From: Shewanella decolorationis S12
GTDB taxonomy: Bacteria; Pseudomonadota; Gammaproteobacteria; Enterobacterales; Shewanellaceae
Assembly (NCBI RefSeq): GCF_000485795.1
Contig: NZ_AXZL01000065.1
Location: forward strand, 1-64,000
Direction: 5' to 3'
DNA: 64,000 bases
Below are positions 9,868 to 20,001 of this stretch, piece after piece. A program made the translations under genes and the position numbers. Numbering within the stretch: the stretch's first letter is position 1; each line of letters starts with the position of its first letter. A model generated the notes under the pieces. The model saw only the letters and a program-made list of their open reading frames with translations. It was not told the DNA's origin and made no database searches.

Positions 9868-12681
9868 TCAAGCCACGCGGTAGCAGCGGCCACCCGCGGT
9901 TTTGGCTTGATACATCAGTTGGTCGGCTTGCTTCATTAACTCAATGGCCGTATCGCCATCGCGGGGATAAATGACCACTCCAATGCTGACTGCAACCTCT
10001 ACCATCACCCCTTCTATACTGAAAGGCGATGCAAGCGAGTGCAGAATATTATCAGCAACTTGGGTCGCAGCGTCGAGATCTTGCACACGATTTAGCAGGA
10101 TCACAAATTCATCGCCGCCGAATCTTGCCACTGTATCAGAATCGCGAATGGCTTTGCTCAACAATCCCGCCACTTTTAACAGCAAGGCATCCCCCACAGG
10201 ATGACCATATTGATCGTTAATTTGTTTAAAGCCATCTAAATCAATAAACAACAAGGCAAAATGGCTATGATCCCGCCGATGGGCAAGTAGGGCCTGCGAC
10301 AGCCTATCATCCAACAGTGCTCTATTGGGCAACTGAGTTAAGGCATCGTGACTCGCAACATGCTGCAAACGTTTTTCGGCGGCGATTCGGCGAGTGATCT
10401 CCACGTTTAAGCGACGATTGACCACTAACACAGCCACCATCACGACAGATAAGGCTAATGCGCCGCTTAATAGATAGCGGATCCATTGCAGATACTGACT
10501 GTTATCTGCATCAAGGGAAAAACTGACCCAATGGGAATAGATTTGCTGCTGGGTATGTTGATCAATTTGTGCCAACACGCGATTGATTAACGGGACTAGC
10601 TGAGCATACTGCGGATTAAGCCCAAAGTGGCTGTGCTGATCGGCTAAATCACTGAGTAGCGACATTTTCAATAATGGATATTGGCCTGTTTTTAACTCAG
10701 AGGCCAGCGTCACCACCTTATCGATAAACACATCGGCATGACCATCGTTAACTGCTGCGAGCCCCGAATGGGTGTCGGGCACTAATACCAGTTTGAGCGA
10801 GGGCTGCTGTGCCATCAGTTGTGCCACCAGATGATAGCCTTCCACCACAGCGACCCTCTGTCCCGTCAATTGCGCCAGATTAAACACCGACACCTGCTCA
10901 AGTTGCGACACCATTCCCCAGGGTGATGGCCAGTAGGGATCACTAAAGGTTAAAAATTGCTGGCGCTCGGCGGTTTGGGCTACGCTGCCAGCAAGAGCAA
11001 TGTCGCCAGAACGCAATGCACCTATCAGTGATTGCCAATCATCAAAGCCAACAGGCTCAATCTTGATCCGTAATTGCTCTGCCAAAATGTGGGCAATGTC
11101 GCTGTTGATCCCCGCAAACTGACCTTGCTCATCGCTAAACTCCATCGGCGGCCACTGTTTTAAGTAACCGAGTTTAACTTCACCGAGTTGTGAGAGGTAA
11201 TCTTGCTCACTGTTTGAAAGTTGAATGCCGTGTAATCCCTTCTGGTTAAAAATGCGATCCTTAGGGTTAAGCATCCATTTTTGCTCAACATCGGCAAATT
11301 CCTGCATGCTAATGCTGCGAAAACCATTGGCGATGCGCTGGGTTAATCCAGGATCATCACTGCGGGTGAGCACATAAATATCGGTGGGAAACTCAAGCTC
11401 TGGATATTGATAAAATTCGGACCAAGCCTTGTTTTGCAGTAAATAGTGGGAAGTCCATGCTCCTGCGGCAACAAAGCCTGCAATCTCACCCGATCGCGCA
11501 CCTGCCACCATGCTGTCCATATTTTCGTAATAGCGCAGCGTAACATCGGGCAGCGCTCTACGCAGCGCCACTAAATAAGGCGCGGTCGGCACAACGCCGA
11601 TGCGTTTGCCCTTTAGACTTTGCAAATTGGTCAGTTGCTGTTGATATAAAAACAGTCGACTCTTCACCGTATAGAGTTGCCAAGCGCGGGTTAAACCTGT
11701 TTTTAGATCGTCACTTTCAGGGTAACCAATATGCGCATCGGCTAAACCTTGGCGCACATCGTTAACACTGGCATTCATGTCGCCCGAGATAAAATCCACA
11801 TTGATGCCCGTCTTGGCCGACCATAATTGCCAGAGATCCACATAAAATCCATGGGGTAAGCCATCGACGCCTAAATCGACAAAGGGCTCAACACCTAACT
11901 GCATCGCCACCACAAGCCCCGCCTTTTGCCCGTGATAGCCTAACCAACGCCGTTCAGTTTGTTGCACAAAACGAGCATCGAGTGAATCAAACCCCTTATT
12001 AATCTTCTCAATTAAAGCCTGATTACCTTTCATCACGGCGGGGACAAACTGCATAGCCTTAATTGGAATACGCGCACTGATGGGAAAACTGCTCGCAATT
12101 GCTTGGCTGGACGCGGGATCTCGCAGATAGCCATCGAGCCCGGCAAATACAACCGTCTCGCCCGCCGCAACCCCCGCCAGCAGTTTTTCACGACTTTCAT
12201 AATATTTGAAGACTAAATTCGGCTCGATGCCGCGAAGCACCGCCTCATGGGACGAGCCACCGACGATCCCGATTTGGTAAGGAATAAGTTCCTTAATGGA
12301 TTTTTTGCCCTGCAGGGATTTATGCAGGTAAAGGTAGGTACTCACATCAGCGATAGGCTCTGCGAAATCAAATAGCTGCTCACGCTCGGGCGTCTGCCCC
12401 ATGCCAATATGCACTTGGGCTTTGCCCTGCCGTAATTGCTGCAGCGACTCATTCCAGTGCCGCGCCACAAACACTAATGGCGTATTGGTGCGCTTGCCCC
12501 ATTCCTTCCAGAGATCGACTAATAAACCCGTGGCTTCGCCGTCGTTATCGACAAACTGATACGGGAAACTGTCTTCCCCCATCACCACAATAAGCGATTC
12601 AGTCTGTCCTTGACTGGCGTTTACTGCGTTACTCAACATGCTGCAACACAGGATCACGATAAGCTGGAGCACTAACTTCAA
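9868..12681 (-). CDS. Membrane diguanylate cyclase with three periplasmic solute-binding modules
   Basis: This 937-residue sensor should make cyclic di-GMP in response to a small periplasmic ligand. After a signal peptide come three consecutive family 3 solute-binding modules (about 28-250, 255-485 and 500-735; each has motifs such as GIVGGSS, RIGVVPTAPYL and RVAVVEGYHL). A membrane helix at about 737-757 (WIRYLLSGALALSVVMVAVL) follows, then a GGDEF domain at about 775-937. GGDEF is intact at 855-859, and the inhibitory-site motif RDSD lies at 846-849, so activity with product feedback is expected. The start is TTG at 12681, supported by GGGA six bases upstream and an in-frame stop just before it. 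It is divergent from cmoA. The ligand is unknown; amino acids are common for this fold. Confidence 0.9.
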   Translation of the reverse strand: MKLVLQLIVILCCSMLSNAVNASQGQTESLIVVMGEDSFPYQFVDNDGEATGLLVDLWKEWGKRTNTPLVFVARHWNESLQQLRQGKAQVHIGMGQTPEREQLFDFAEPIADVSTYLYLHKSLQGKKSIKELIPYQIGIVGGSSHEAVLRGIEPNLVFKYYESREKLLAGVAAGETVVFAGLDGYLRDPASSQAIASSFPISARIPIKAMQFVPAVMKGNQALIEKINKGFDSLDARFVQQTERRWLGYHGQKAGLVVAMQLGVEPFVDLGVDGLPHGFYVDLWQLWSAKTGINVDFISGDMNASVNDVRQGLADAHIGYPESDDLKTGLTRAWQLYTVKSRLFLYQQQLTNLQSLKGKRIGVVPTAPYLVALRRALPDVTLRYYENMDSMVAGARSGEIAGFVAAGAWTSHYLLQNKAWSEFYQYPELEFPTDIYVLTRSDDPGLTQRIANGFRSISMQEFADVEQKWMLNPKDRIFNQKGLHGIQLSNSEQDYLSQLGEVKLGYLKQWPPMEFSDEQGQFAGINSDIAHILAEQLRIKIEPVGFDDWQSLIGALRSGDIALAGSVAQTAERQQFLTFSDPYWPSPWGMVSQLEQVSVFNLAQLTGQRVAVVEGYHLVAQLMAQQPSLKLVLVPDTHSGLAAVNDGHADVFIDKVVTLASELKTGQYPLLKMSLLSDLADQHSHFGLNPQYAQLVPLINRVLAQIDQHTQQQIYSHWVSFSLDADNSQYLQWIRYLLSGALALSVVMVAVLVVNRRLNVEITRRIAAEKRLQHVASHDALTQLPNRALLDDRLSQALLAHRRDHSHFALLFIDLDGFKQINDQYGHPVGDALLLKVAGLLSKAIRDSDTVARFGGDEFVILLNRVQDLDAATQVADNILHSLASPFSIEGVMVEVAVSIGVVIYPRDGDTAIELMKQADQLMYQAKTAGGRCYRVA

Positions 12682-12829
12682 CTGGGGTCCCTAGTACTTG
12701 ATGTACAATGTAAATACTTTGTTATTGATGCATATTAGACAGAAATTTCGGGCAAATTACTAGCCGAGACTTGCTGCTAGTCAACCGGATTCGTTAAAAT
12801 GCACAGCTGAATTTTCGAGATATTCCCAG

Positions 12830-13561
12830 ATGAACGCTTCCCAAGATACTATCTACGCTCAAGCGAGCGAACACATTAGCGATTTCCAGTTTGATAACCG
12901 TGTCGCGGGTGTCTTCAGTGACATGATCCGCCGCTCGGTGCCTGGCTATACGCAAATTATCAATACTATTGGCGATTTTGCGGATCGTTTCGTCAAGCCT
13001 AATACCCAAGTATATGATTTAGGTTGCTCTTTAGGCGCCGCCACCTTAAGCATTCGCCGTCAAATCCAAGGCCGCGATTGCCGCATCATCGCCGTGGACA
13101 ATAGCGAATCCATGGTGACCCGCTGCCAAGAAAACCTCAATGCCTATGTGAGTGATACTGAGGTTGAGCTGATATGCGGCGATATTCGCGATATTCACAT
13201 CGAAAACGCCTCTTTAGTCGTGCTTAACTTTACCCTGCAATTTTTACCGCCAGAGGACAGAGAAGCGCTGATCGCAAAGATTTATCAGGGGTTAAATCCC
13301 GGCGGTCTTTTAGTGCTATCGGAAAAAATTCGCTTCGATGATGCGCCGATTCAAAGTGTGCTCGAAGAGCTGCACTTAGACTTTAAACGCGCCAATGGCT
13401 ATAGCGAGCTTGAAATCAGTCAAAAGCGCAGCGCGCTTGAAAACGTGATGAAGCCCGATACCTTAACTCTCCACCAGCAACGTTTGACTCGCCAAGGGTT
13501 TAGCCACTTTAGCTTGTGGTTCCAATGTTTTAACTTCTCTTCCATGGTGGCCATCAAGTGA
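12830..13561 (+). CDS. cmoA: Carboxy-S-adenosyl-L-methionine synthase CmoA
   Basis: This 243-residue enzyme converts SAM and prephenate to carboxy-SAM, the donor for wobble uridine modification. The SAM-fold motif I is [18 protein letters not shown] at about 62-80, with [10 protein letters not shown] after it and the [13 protein letters not shown] segment typical of CmoA. The protein is cytoplasmic. Its stop overlaps the GTG start of cmoB, so the pair is translationally coupled. Confidence 0.97.
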   Translation: MNASQDTIYAQASEHISDFQFDNRVAGVFSDMIRRSVPGYTQIINTIGDFADRFVKPNTQVYDLGCSLGAATLSIRRQIQGRDCRIIAVDNSESMVTRCQENLNAYVSDTEVELICGDIRDIHIENASLVVLNFTLQFLPPEDREALIAKIYQGLNPGGLLVLSEKIRFDDAPIQSVLEELHLDFKRANGYSELEISQKRSALENVMKPDTLTLHQQRLTRQGFSHFSLWFQCFNFSSMVAIK

Positions 13562-14550
13562 TCAGTTTCAGCTCGTTTTACCAGCAAATTGCCGATTCCA
13601 ATTTGCAGCATTGGCTCGAAACTTTGCCAGCCATTCTCGGCAAATGGCAGAGAGAACATAAGCACGGCAACTTACCCAAGTGGGAAAAAGTGCTCAATAA
13701 GCTGCACTATCCCGCCCCAGACCAAGTGGACTTTGTTAGCAGTGTAACAGTCGGCACCGGCGAGCAACTCTCACCCGGTGAAAAGGAAAAACTTGAGAAC
13801 CTACTGCGCCTGTTTATGCCTTGGCGCAAAGGCCCTTTCCATATCCACGGCATTCATATCGATACCGAATGGCGCAGCGATTGGAAGTGGGACCGCGTGA
13901 GCCCACATATTTCTCCTTTGCAAAACCGCACTGTGCTCGACGTCGGCTGTGGCAGCGGCTATCACATGTGGCGTATGCTTGGCGCGGGCGCCAAACGCGT
14001 AGTGGGCATCGACCCTTCACCATTGTTTTTATGCCAATTTGAAGCGGTTAAACGCCTAAGCGGTGATAATCATCCCGTACACTTATTGCCGCTTGGCATT
14101 GAAGAGCTGCCACCGCTGGATGCATTCGATACGGTTTTCTCCATGGGCGTCTTGTATCACAGACGTTCGCCTATTGATCACTTGTTACAATTACGTGATC
14201 AGCTACGTATGGGTGGGGAATTAGTGTTAGAGACTTTGGTGATAGATGGTGATGAAAACGCCGTACTCGTCCCTCAAGATAGATATGGGAAAATGAATAA
14301 TGTATGGTTTATTCCATCCGTCGCGGCCCTGATGCTCTGGCTAAAGAAGTGTGATTTCACAGACATACGTTGTGTCGACACCGATGTCACCGCATTAGCC
14401 GAACAGCGCCGAACCGATTGGATGCCGAATGAGTCACTGGTTGAATATCTTGACCCTAACGATATCACTAAGACTATCGAGGGTTACTCCGCGCCGAAAC
14501 GCGCAACGATTATTGCGGTGAAAAATCAACCCAATCAAGATTTGACCTAA
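13558..14550 (+). CDS. cmoB: tRNA U34 carboxymethyltransferase CmoB
   Basis: This 330-residue enzyme transfers the carboxymethyl group from carboxy-SAM to 5-hydroxyuridine-34, giving cmo5U in tRNAs that read four-fold codon boxes. The methyltransferase motif is [20 protein letters not shown], followed by [23 protein letters not shown] and the C-terminal [13 protein letters not shown] are also typical of the family. The start is GTG at 13558, overlapping the cmoA stop. A hairpin follows at 14578. Confidence 0.97.
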   Translation: MISFSSFYQQIADSNLQHWLETLPAILGKWQREHKHGNLPKWEKVLNKLHYPAPDQVDFVSSVTVGTGEQLSPGEKEKLENLLRLFMPWRKGPFHIHGIHIDTEWRSDWKWDRVSPHISPLQNRTVLDVGCGSGYHMWRMLGAGAKRVVGIDPSPLFLCQFEAVKRLSGDNHPVHLLPLGIEELPPLDAFDTVFSMGVLYHRRSPIDHLLQLRDQLRMGGELVLETLVIDGDENAVLVPQDRYGKMNNVWFIPSVAALMLWLKKCDFTDIRCVDTDVTALAEQRRTDWMPNESLVEYLDPNDITKTIEGYSAPKRATIIAVKNQPNQDLT

Positions 14551-14577
14551 CGAGTTAACTCCAGTGGCCTAATACGC

Positions 14578-14604
14578 TTATGCCTAGGTAAACCCTAGGC
14601 ATAA
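14578..14604 (+). terminator. Hairpin behind cmoB
   Basis: An 11-bp stem (TTATGCCTAGG) with a five-base loop lies 27 bases past cmoB. The T run is poor, so termination may be partial; the next gene starts 30 bases later. Confidence 0.5.
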
Positions 14605-14633
14605 AACCCGTTTTAACGCCAATAGGAAGTACT

Positions 14634-15455
14634 ATGCTAAAGCAGTTGATCGCTATCGCCGTTGCCAGCAGCTTAATGGGATGCGCAGCGACAGAACCGA
14701 CCGCCCACGCCCCCAAACCACTCGATACTGATACCTTTAATACCCGTCTTAATCAGCAGCAAGTCCAGCTAGTCGCTGCGATTAATCAGCAATGCCAACC
14801 GACGGATTTAACCTCGCTTACGGCCCTGAGCAGCCAAGTCGAGCAGTTAAGTCAGCAAATCAATCATTTAAATCAAGCAGCGAAAAACCTCAGCGCGCAA
14901 AAGCAAGCTGCAGTGGTGACGCCTGCGCCGAGCCAATGCCCTAAATCCGCTCTTGGGGACAAGTTTTTACTCGGTGAAATCGAAAATGTGTTTATCGATG
15001 AACTCAATGCCAGTTTTGCCACACGCATTGATACCGGCGCAGAATCTTCCTCTATCGATGCCCGCAATATCACCCTGTTTGAACGCGATGGTGCCCAATG
15101 GGTACGCTTCGATGTGTATACCCAAGGGGAAAAACAGCCTGCGACAAATTTCGAATCTAAGGTCGTGCGTTTTGTACGCATCAAGCAGGACGCCAATGAA
15201 AAGGACGATCGCCGCCCCGTGATCCACGCGCACCTTAAGATTGGCCAATATTCCGCAGAGACAGATCTTAACCTCACCGACCGTAGTCACCTCGACTATC
15301 CCTTATTGCTCGGCCGTAAATTTATCAAAGATATCGCCGTTGTCGATGTCGGCCAGCGCTATGTGCACGGTAAAGCCAAACAGCCCAAACCTAAGCAACC
15401 CGATCCTGAACAACCTAAAGCAGAGTCAGCCATCGTCTCCAGCGGCAAAAAATAA
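14634..15455 (+). CDS. Retropepsin-like lipoprotein (RimB / Zn_protease family)
   Basis: This 273-residue protein is a predicted periplasm-facing lipoprotein: the signal ends in a lipobox with Cys17 (SLMGCAAT). Residues 30-95 are helical with a short coiled coil (LSSQVEQLSQQINHLNQ). The catalytic-type domain at about 110-245 has the aspartic protease motif DTGAESS at 133-139 and the closing LLLGRKF at 224-230. The family was once called ATP-dependent zinc protease, but its motifs are those of single-domain retropepsin-like peptidases. The C-terminal tail is rich in Lys, Pro and Gln. It opens a cluster with an inactive transglutaminase/membrane protein and an ATP-grasp ligase, a combination known from comparative genomics. 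The substrate is unknown. Confidence 0.85.
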   Translation: MLKQLIAIAVASSLMGCAATEPTAHAPKPLDTDTFNTRLNQQQVQLVAAINQQCQPTDLTSLTALSSQVEQLSQQINHLNQAAKNLSAQKQAAVVTPAPSQCPKSALGDKFLLGEIENVFIDELNASFATRIDTGAESSSIDARNITLFERDGAQWVRFDVYTQGEKQPATNFESKVVRFVRIKQDANEKDDRRPVIHAHLKIGQYSAETDLNLTDRSHLDYPLLLGRKFIKDIAVVDVGQRYVHGKAKQPKPKQPDPEQPKAESAIVSSGKK

Positions 15456-15666
15456 CCGCTTGGTCTAAAGCCGTTCACAAGCTAAGCATAGAAGCTACTT
15501 GCGCTCATTGGTCTGTCAGCTTGTGACATCGCCGCTCAATCTGACGCAGCCAGACATAGCTAATATCCGCCACGCGACAATCTAACGCGTGACGTCGAGT
15601 TCGAACCGCCAATGCCCTGGGGTAATCCCACGCTTTTCGGCCATTGGCGCAACATGGGAAACACGT

Positions 15667-17175
15667 ATGCATTCACGTAAACCTTTTTACATTTTGGTGG
15701 CATTACTTTTTATTGTCGGTCTAAGCGCCAGCATCTACCGCGGCGTTAAGCATCAGGTGCCTTTTCTCCCCGGTGAGCAAGTTCAAAGCTGGGCGGTAGA
15801 CGCCAAAATCAGTTTCGATGGCACTGGCGATGCGGCCGAAGTGTCCTTCTCCTTACCACAGGATCCCGCCTATGAAGTCTTGGTCGAGAACGCCAGCTCC
15901 CCGGGCTTTGGGTTATCGGTGAGTGATGCTAAGGACGCGCGCCGTGCAATTTGGTCGATTCGCGAGGCCTATGGCAGCCAAGATCTCTATTATAAAGTGA
16001 CCTTAGTGCCGACGGGTGTGACCCAAATCCACAGCGACGATATTCCAAGTCAACCAGAGCCTTACCTCTGGCCCGCGACCGAGAAGAGCGCCGCAGAGCA
16101 AGTGATTAGCGAAACCTGGTCGCGCAGCGCATCGAATTTGTCCTTCGCCCAGCAATTAATGAATGCGATCACAGCAACTAAGCGCAGCCAGAATATGGAG
16201 CTGTTGCTGTCGAGCCAAACCGCGACGCAAGTGTTTTTGCATATGCTGCAAACCAAGGGCATTCCGGCCCGTGAAGTCAGCGGACTTTACCTTGAAGATC
16301 AGCGCCGCCGTCAATCCCTGTCGCCCTTTGTGGAAGTGTTCCATAACGGCGAGTGGATCTTATTCGATTTGGTTAAAGGCAAGCAAGGTCGTCCAGAGAA
16401 CTTACTGCTGTGGGAACGCTCGGGCCATTCAGTGCTCGATGTGATGGGTGGAGTAAACTCGCAGGTGCATTTCTCTATGTTGCAGGACACCCGCTCGGCA
16501 TTGGCGACATCCATCGATATGATGATGAATAACAATGCCTTGGATTTCTCACTCTACCAATTACCGCTAGAAGAACAGAGTCTATTCAAGGGCATTTTAT
16601 TGATCCCTATCGGGGTACTGATGGTGGTGTTTTTACGGGTGATCATTGGGGTCAAGACCTCGGGCACCTTTATGCCAGTCCTTATCGCCCTCGCCTTTAT
16701 TCAGACCAGTTTAGTCACGGGCTTAGTTGGCTTCTTGTTAATCGTGGCCTGCGGCCTAATGATCCGCTCCTATTTATCCCAATTAAATCTGTTACTAATT
16801 TCGCGAATATCGGCGGTGATCATCGTCGTGATCGGCATTATTGGCGTCTTTACCTTGCTGTCTTATAAATTCGGTTTAAGCGAAGGACTGACAATTACCT
16901 TCTTCCCGATGATTATTTTGGCCTGGACCATCGAACGTATGTCTATCCTGTGGGAGGAAGAAGGCCCGAAAGAAGTGATAGTGCAAGGCGGTGGTAGCCT
17001 AATGGTCGCTACCCTCGCCTACTTAGCCATGAGCGCCAGTTGGGTACAACACTGGGTATTTAACTTCCTTGGGATCCACTTAGTGATCTTGGCCTTAGTG
17101 CTATTAATGGGCCAATACACAGGCTATCGCCTACTGGAACTCAAACGCTTTAAACCACTCGCGGGGGATGCCTAA
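15667..17175 (+). CDS. Inactive transglutaminase fused to a seven-helix membrane domain
   Basis: This 502-residue inner membrane protein has one N-terminal helix (FYILVALLFIVGLSASIY), a periplasmic transglutaminase-like domain at about 100-270, and about seven helices from about 295 to the end. The transglutaminase core is recognisable (LQTKGIPAREVSGL, then FVEVFHNGEWILFDLVKG), but the catalytic Cys and His positions are occupied by other residues (SSQTATQVFL; FVEVF). It is therefore probably a binding domain for peptides. The start is ATG at 15667 with GGGAA upstream; a longer frame from 15589 lacks a ribosome site. Its stop overlaps the start of the next gene (TAATG). This matches the families I recall as Transglut_i_TM plus 7TM_transglut. 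Confidence 0.85.
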   Translation: MHSRKPFYILVALLFIVGLSASIYRGVKHQVPFLPGEQVQSWAVDAKISFDGTGDAAEVSFSLPQDPAYEVLVENASSPGFGLSVSDAKDARRAIWSIREAYGSQDLYYKVTLVPTGVTQIHSDDIPSQPEPYLWPATEKSAAEQVISETWSRSASNLSFAQQLMNAITATKRSQNMELLLSSQTATQVFLHMLQTKGIPAREVSGLYLEDQRRRQSLSPFVEVFHNGEWILFDLVKGKQGRPENLLLWERSGHSVLDVMGGVNSQVHFSMLQDTRSALATSIDMMMNNNALDFSLYQLPLEEQSLFKGILLIPIGVLMVVFLRVIIGVKTSGTFMPVLIALAFIQTSLVTGLVGFLLIVACGLMIRSYLSQLNLLLISRISAVIIVVIGIIGVFTLLSYKFGLSEGLTITFFPMIILAWTIERMSILWEEEGPKEVIVQGGGSLMVATLAYLAMSASWVQHWVFNFLGIHLVILALVLLMGQYTGYRLLELKRFKPLAGDA

Positions 17176-18119
17176 TGAATATTGCCTGGCCATGGGAGCT
17201 TCGCGCGCGCGGCGTGCTCAATATGAATAAGCGCAATATCGATTACATCGGTCGCTATAATCCGCGCAAATTTTATAAGCGAGTGGACGATAAGCTGCTG
17301 ACGAAACAATTAGCACTGGCCAATGATATTGCCGTGCCCGATTTAATCGCCGTTGTGCGCGAGCAGCACGAAATCGTGCATATTCCCGAGCGCGTGAAAG
17401 GCCGCACAGGGTTTGTGATCAAACCCGCCAAGGGCTCTGGTGGTAAAGGCATTTTAGTGATCACCCATATCGAACAGGGCCGTTACTATAAACCCAGCGG
17501 ACACGAAGTCAGCCCATCGGAATTGGATAGACACGTGTCCAATATTCTCAGCGGTTTATTCTCCCTTGGCGGCAAACCCGATGTGGCGATTGTCGAGGGA
17601 TTGATTGAGTTCAATCCCGTGTTTGACGGTTACAGCCATGAAGGCGTGCCCGATATCCGCTTGATTGTCTTTAAAGGATTTCCAGTGATGGGGATGCTCA
17701 GGCTCTCCACCGCCGCCTCCGATGGCAAGGCCAATTTGCACCAGGGCGCCGTGGGTGTGGGCGTTGACATTGCCACAGGAAAAGGGTTACATGCTGTGCA
17801 ATTTGATGCTCCAATTGAGTTTCATCCAGACACAGTCAAAAAGCTCACCGATATCGTCGTACCCCACTGGGACAGCTTGCTGCATACCGCATCGAGCGCC
17901 TTTGAAATGTGTGAGATGGGTTACTTAGGCACGGATATGGTGCTTGATCAGACTAAAGGCCCGCTGTTATTGGAACTCAATGCACGCCCGGGACTGGCGA
18001 TCCAGATTGCAAATGGAAAAGGCATTTTGCCTAGACTTAAGCATGTCGAAGCCATGTCATCCCATTCAATGACAGTTGCAGAACGTGTAGCCTATGCAAA
18101 AATCCATTTTAACGGCTAG
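17175..18119 (+). CDS. ATP-grasp ligase related to RimK (alpha-L-glutamate ligase-like)
   Basis: This 314-residue cytoplasmic protein has an ATP-grasp fold. The glycine-rich ATP loop is KPAKGSGGKGILVI, and the metal-binding end is LLLELNARPGLAIQIANGKG. The family is called alpha-L-glutamate ligase-related by similarity to RimK, but neither the amino acid added nor the acceptor is known. The start overlaps the previous stop by one base, so it is coupled with the membrane protein. Its 3' end overlaps the next gene by 26 bases. A ligase in the cytoplasm beside an exported peptidase suggests one adds and the other removes a peptide-type group; that is inference. Confidence 0.85.
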   Translation: MNIAWPWELRARGVLNMNKRNIDYIGRYNPRKFYKRVDDKLLTKQLALANDIAVPDLIAVVREQHEIVHIPERVKGRTGFVIKPAKGSGGKGILVITHIEQGRYYKPSGHEVSPSELDRHVSNILSGLFSLGGKPDVAIVEGLIEFNPVFDGYSHEGVPDIRLIVFKGFPVMGMLRLSTAASDGKANLHQGAVGVGVDIATGKGLHAVQFDAPIEFHPDTVKKLTDIVVPHWDSLLHTASSAFEMCEMGYLGTDMVLDQTKGPLLLELNARPGLAIQIANGKGILPRLKHVEAMSSHSMTVAERVAYAKIHFNG

Positions 18120-20001
18120 CCTGTTTGGCTGGTGTTTATCCACTCTCGGTGCAGCCTATGCTGCGCCAAGCCCCGTGCCGCTGCTGGTAGAGCAGTGTCT
18201 GCGCCAACCTAATATCGATTTGGCTGGCGCCTTCGCCAGTTACGCCAGTACCCACCAGCTATCTGCCTTAACACTGGCGGATAAGGCCCTAGTGTTAGAG
18301 CAGCAAACCATAGGGCTGAATAATGTCAACGACAGACTCACCTACTACCGAGGTTTGCCGCTGTCGGGGGATGAGCGCCAAGGTATACTGCAGTGTCAAT
18401 TGCGTTTAGCCGACACTCTGAGCGACTTACTAAACCAAGCAGAATTTAGCCAACTGGCGTTTGAGCTGACGCAAACAGCTTCAGAAAATGATGATGCAGC
18501 AAGTCAGGAACAGGCTTTACTCGGTAAGCAATTAACAGCTTTGTTGCGCCAGCATTTATCCATTATGGATAAAGCTAAGCTGCACACGGCGCAGGCCAGC
18601 ATTCGCCAAGGCTTAGGCAACCAACAATTTCAACTGGATATTCAAGCAGATAAATGCCAGCTTACAGATGAAGTAGCCGAAGTGAATACTGCCAATAACG
18701 AGGAAGAAACGGCAAATTCAGGCACTTTCTCAGGGACTATTGCCAGTTATCTGTTAAAGCAACCCGATGCCGAATGTCGACAAACCCTGTGGCAAGCCTA
18801 TCAAGGTCGAGCCAGGGAACATAATCAAGTCGCTTTACACCGCATTGCCGAGCTGCGTCAACGCATTGCCAATGACGCAGGCTTTAGCGATTACGTCAGT
18901 TACAGCCTCAAGGATCAGCTACTCAATACCCCTGAGTTAGTTAAAGCGTTTCTCGACAGCCAAACCGAAACGATTCAAGTTGCCCCTTGGGATCTTGGCC
19001 GTACCTTATCGCAATTACCGAGTGCGCAAACCACCGCCATCAATACCCGTGAGCTGCTCGACAAGGCCTTAACAAGCTTAAGCGAATATGGTTTACGTTT
19101 TGAGGTGATTGGCGAGCATCTAGACTCGGCAGCTACTCAAACAACACTTTCTCAAACGGCACTAGCACAAGCACAGCAACAGATCCTCCGTGTTTACCAT
19201 ACGGATAGATTATTGGGAGAAGTGTATCTGGCTATCGGCGCTCAAGATAAAGAGAATAAATCTAGGGATGCCAGTCAACACACCCTCAGGCAAAATGTGA
19301 TCGGACAGCAATTTGGTCAACAGGCGCTTGAGCTCCCCGCAACTCTCAATAATTTCAAAGATATCGAACGCTTTACCCAAGCCCTCGCCGATACAATGAC
19401 CTCGCTGGCACGCGGCAGTCATTTTTACCTAAACAACACCTTAGGCCCGACGCTCGATACCAATCAATTACCGAGTCTTTGGCTCGCTAAGGTGTTACGC
19501 CAAGCGCTATTTCCCCAATTTGATACCCAATATATTCAACCGAGGGAAATGCTCGCAAGCGCCTATGCGACGCAGCTTAAAGTCTTTCGCGCTAAGGTGG
19601 CACTTAACTTTTACCAGTCCTTAAACCAGCAAAGCTATTCGGATTTACCTGCTGAATTTAGCAAAAGCTTTGGTGCGAACTGGGCACAAGCGATTGATTA
19701 CCCATATAGTTTCAATGCTATCGCAAACGAAGGCCCACGCTATTATCAATCCCAGTGGCAAGCCAAACTCGCGACGCTTGTCCATCAATCAACCCAAGAC
19801 TGCCAAGATAAACTTGGGCTTTTTAATCTCCTCGTGGTCAATGAGACCGCACTCACCTTGAGCGAGCAACTGCGTGCCATACTTGGCGACCCCGTGGATG
19901 CCGCTGCGCTTATCCAAAGGATTATCCATGTCTCAGGATCTGAAAATCACCCACACACCACAACCGAAACACAAACTCTCGCTGCCCATTGCGCTTTTTA
20001 G
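18094..20001 (+). CDS. Exported protein resembling an inactive M3-type peptidase
   Basis: This 635-residue protein starts with a signal peptide (cleavage near residue 23, GAAYA). Its middle has a segment like M3 oligopeptidases (HRIAELRQRIANDAGFSDY followed by VSYSLKDQLLNTPELVKAFL). The C-terminal part also recalls that fold (PYSFNAIANEGPRYYQSQW). No HExxH zinc motif is present anywhere, so it is probably a degenerate, non-catalytic relative. It overlaps the ligase gene by 26 bases and the next gene by 74 bases, so all five genes are likely one operon. The family link is from motif resemblance and is moderate; otherwise the function is unknown. Confidence 0.6.
   Translation: MQKSILTASLFGWCLSTLGAAYAAPSPVPLLVEQCLRQPNIDLAGAFASYASTHQLSALTLADKALVLEQQTIGLNNVNDRLTYYRGLPLSGDERQGILQCQLRLADTLSDLLNQAEFSQLAFELTQTASENDDAASQEQALLGKQLTALLRQHLSIMDKAKLHTAQASIRQGLGNQQFQLDIQADKCQLTDEVAEVNTANNEEETANSGTFSGTIASYLLKQPDAECRQTLWQAYQGRAREHNQVALHRIAELRQRIANDAGFSDYVSYSLKDQLLNTPELVKAFLDSQTETIQVAPWDLGRTLSQLPSAQTTAINTRELLDKALTSLSEYGLRFEVIGEHLDSAATQTTLSQTALAQAQQQILRVYHTDRLLGEVYLAIGAQDKENKSRDASQHTLRQNVIGQQFGQQALELPATLNNFKDIERFTQALADTMTSLARGSHFYLNNTLGPTLDTNQLPSLWLAKVLRQALFPQFDTQYIQPREMLASAYATQLKVFRAKVALNFYQSLNQQSYSDLPAEFSKSFGANWAQAIDYPYSFNAIANEGPRYYQSQWQAKLATLVHQSTQDCQDKLGLFNLLVVNETALTLSEQLRAILGDPVDAAALIQRIIHVSGSENHPHTTTETQTLAAHCAF

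Noticed and set aside
14873..15277. Minus-strand frame of 134 codons inside the retropepsin gene
   Set aside because: Antisense to a gene with clear protein motifs; no independent support.
15475..15526. 9-bp inverted repeat (TCACAAGCT / AGCTTGTGA) between the retropepsin and membrane protein genes
   Set aside because: Arms are short and 34 bases apart, with no T run; too weak to call a terminator or operator.
15589..15666. 26-residue extension of the transglutaminase/membrane protein
   Set aside because: No ribosome site precedes it, while ATG 15667 has GGGAA and begins directly before the first membrane helix.
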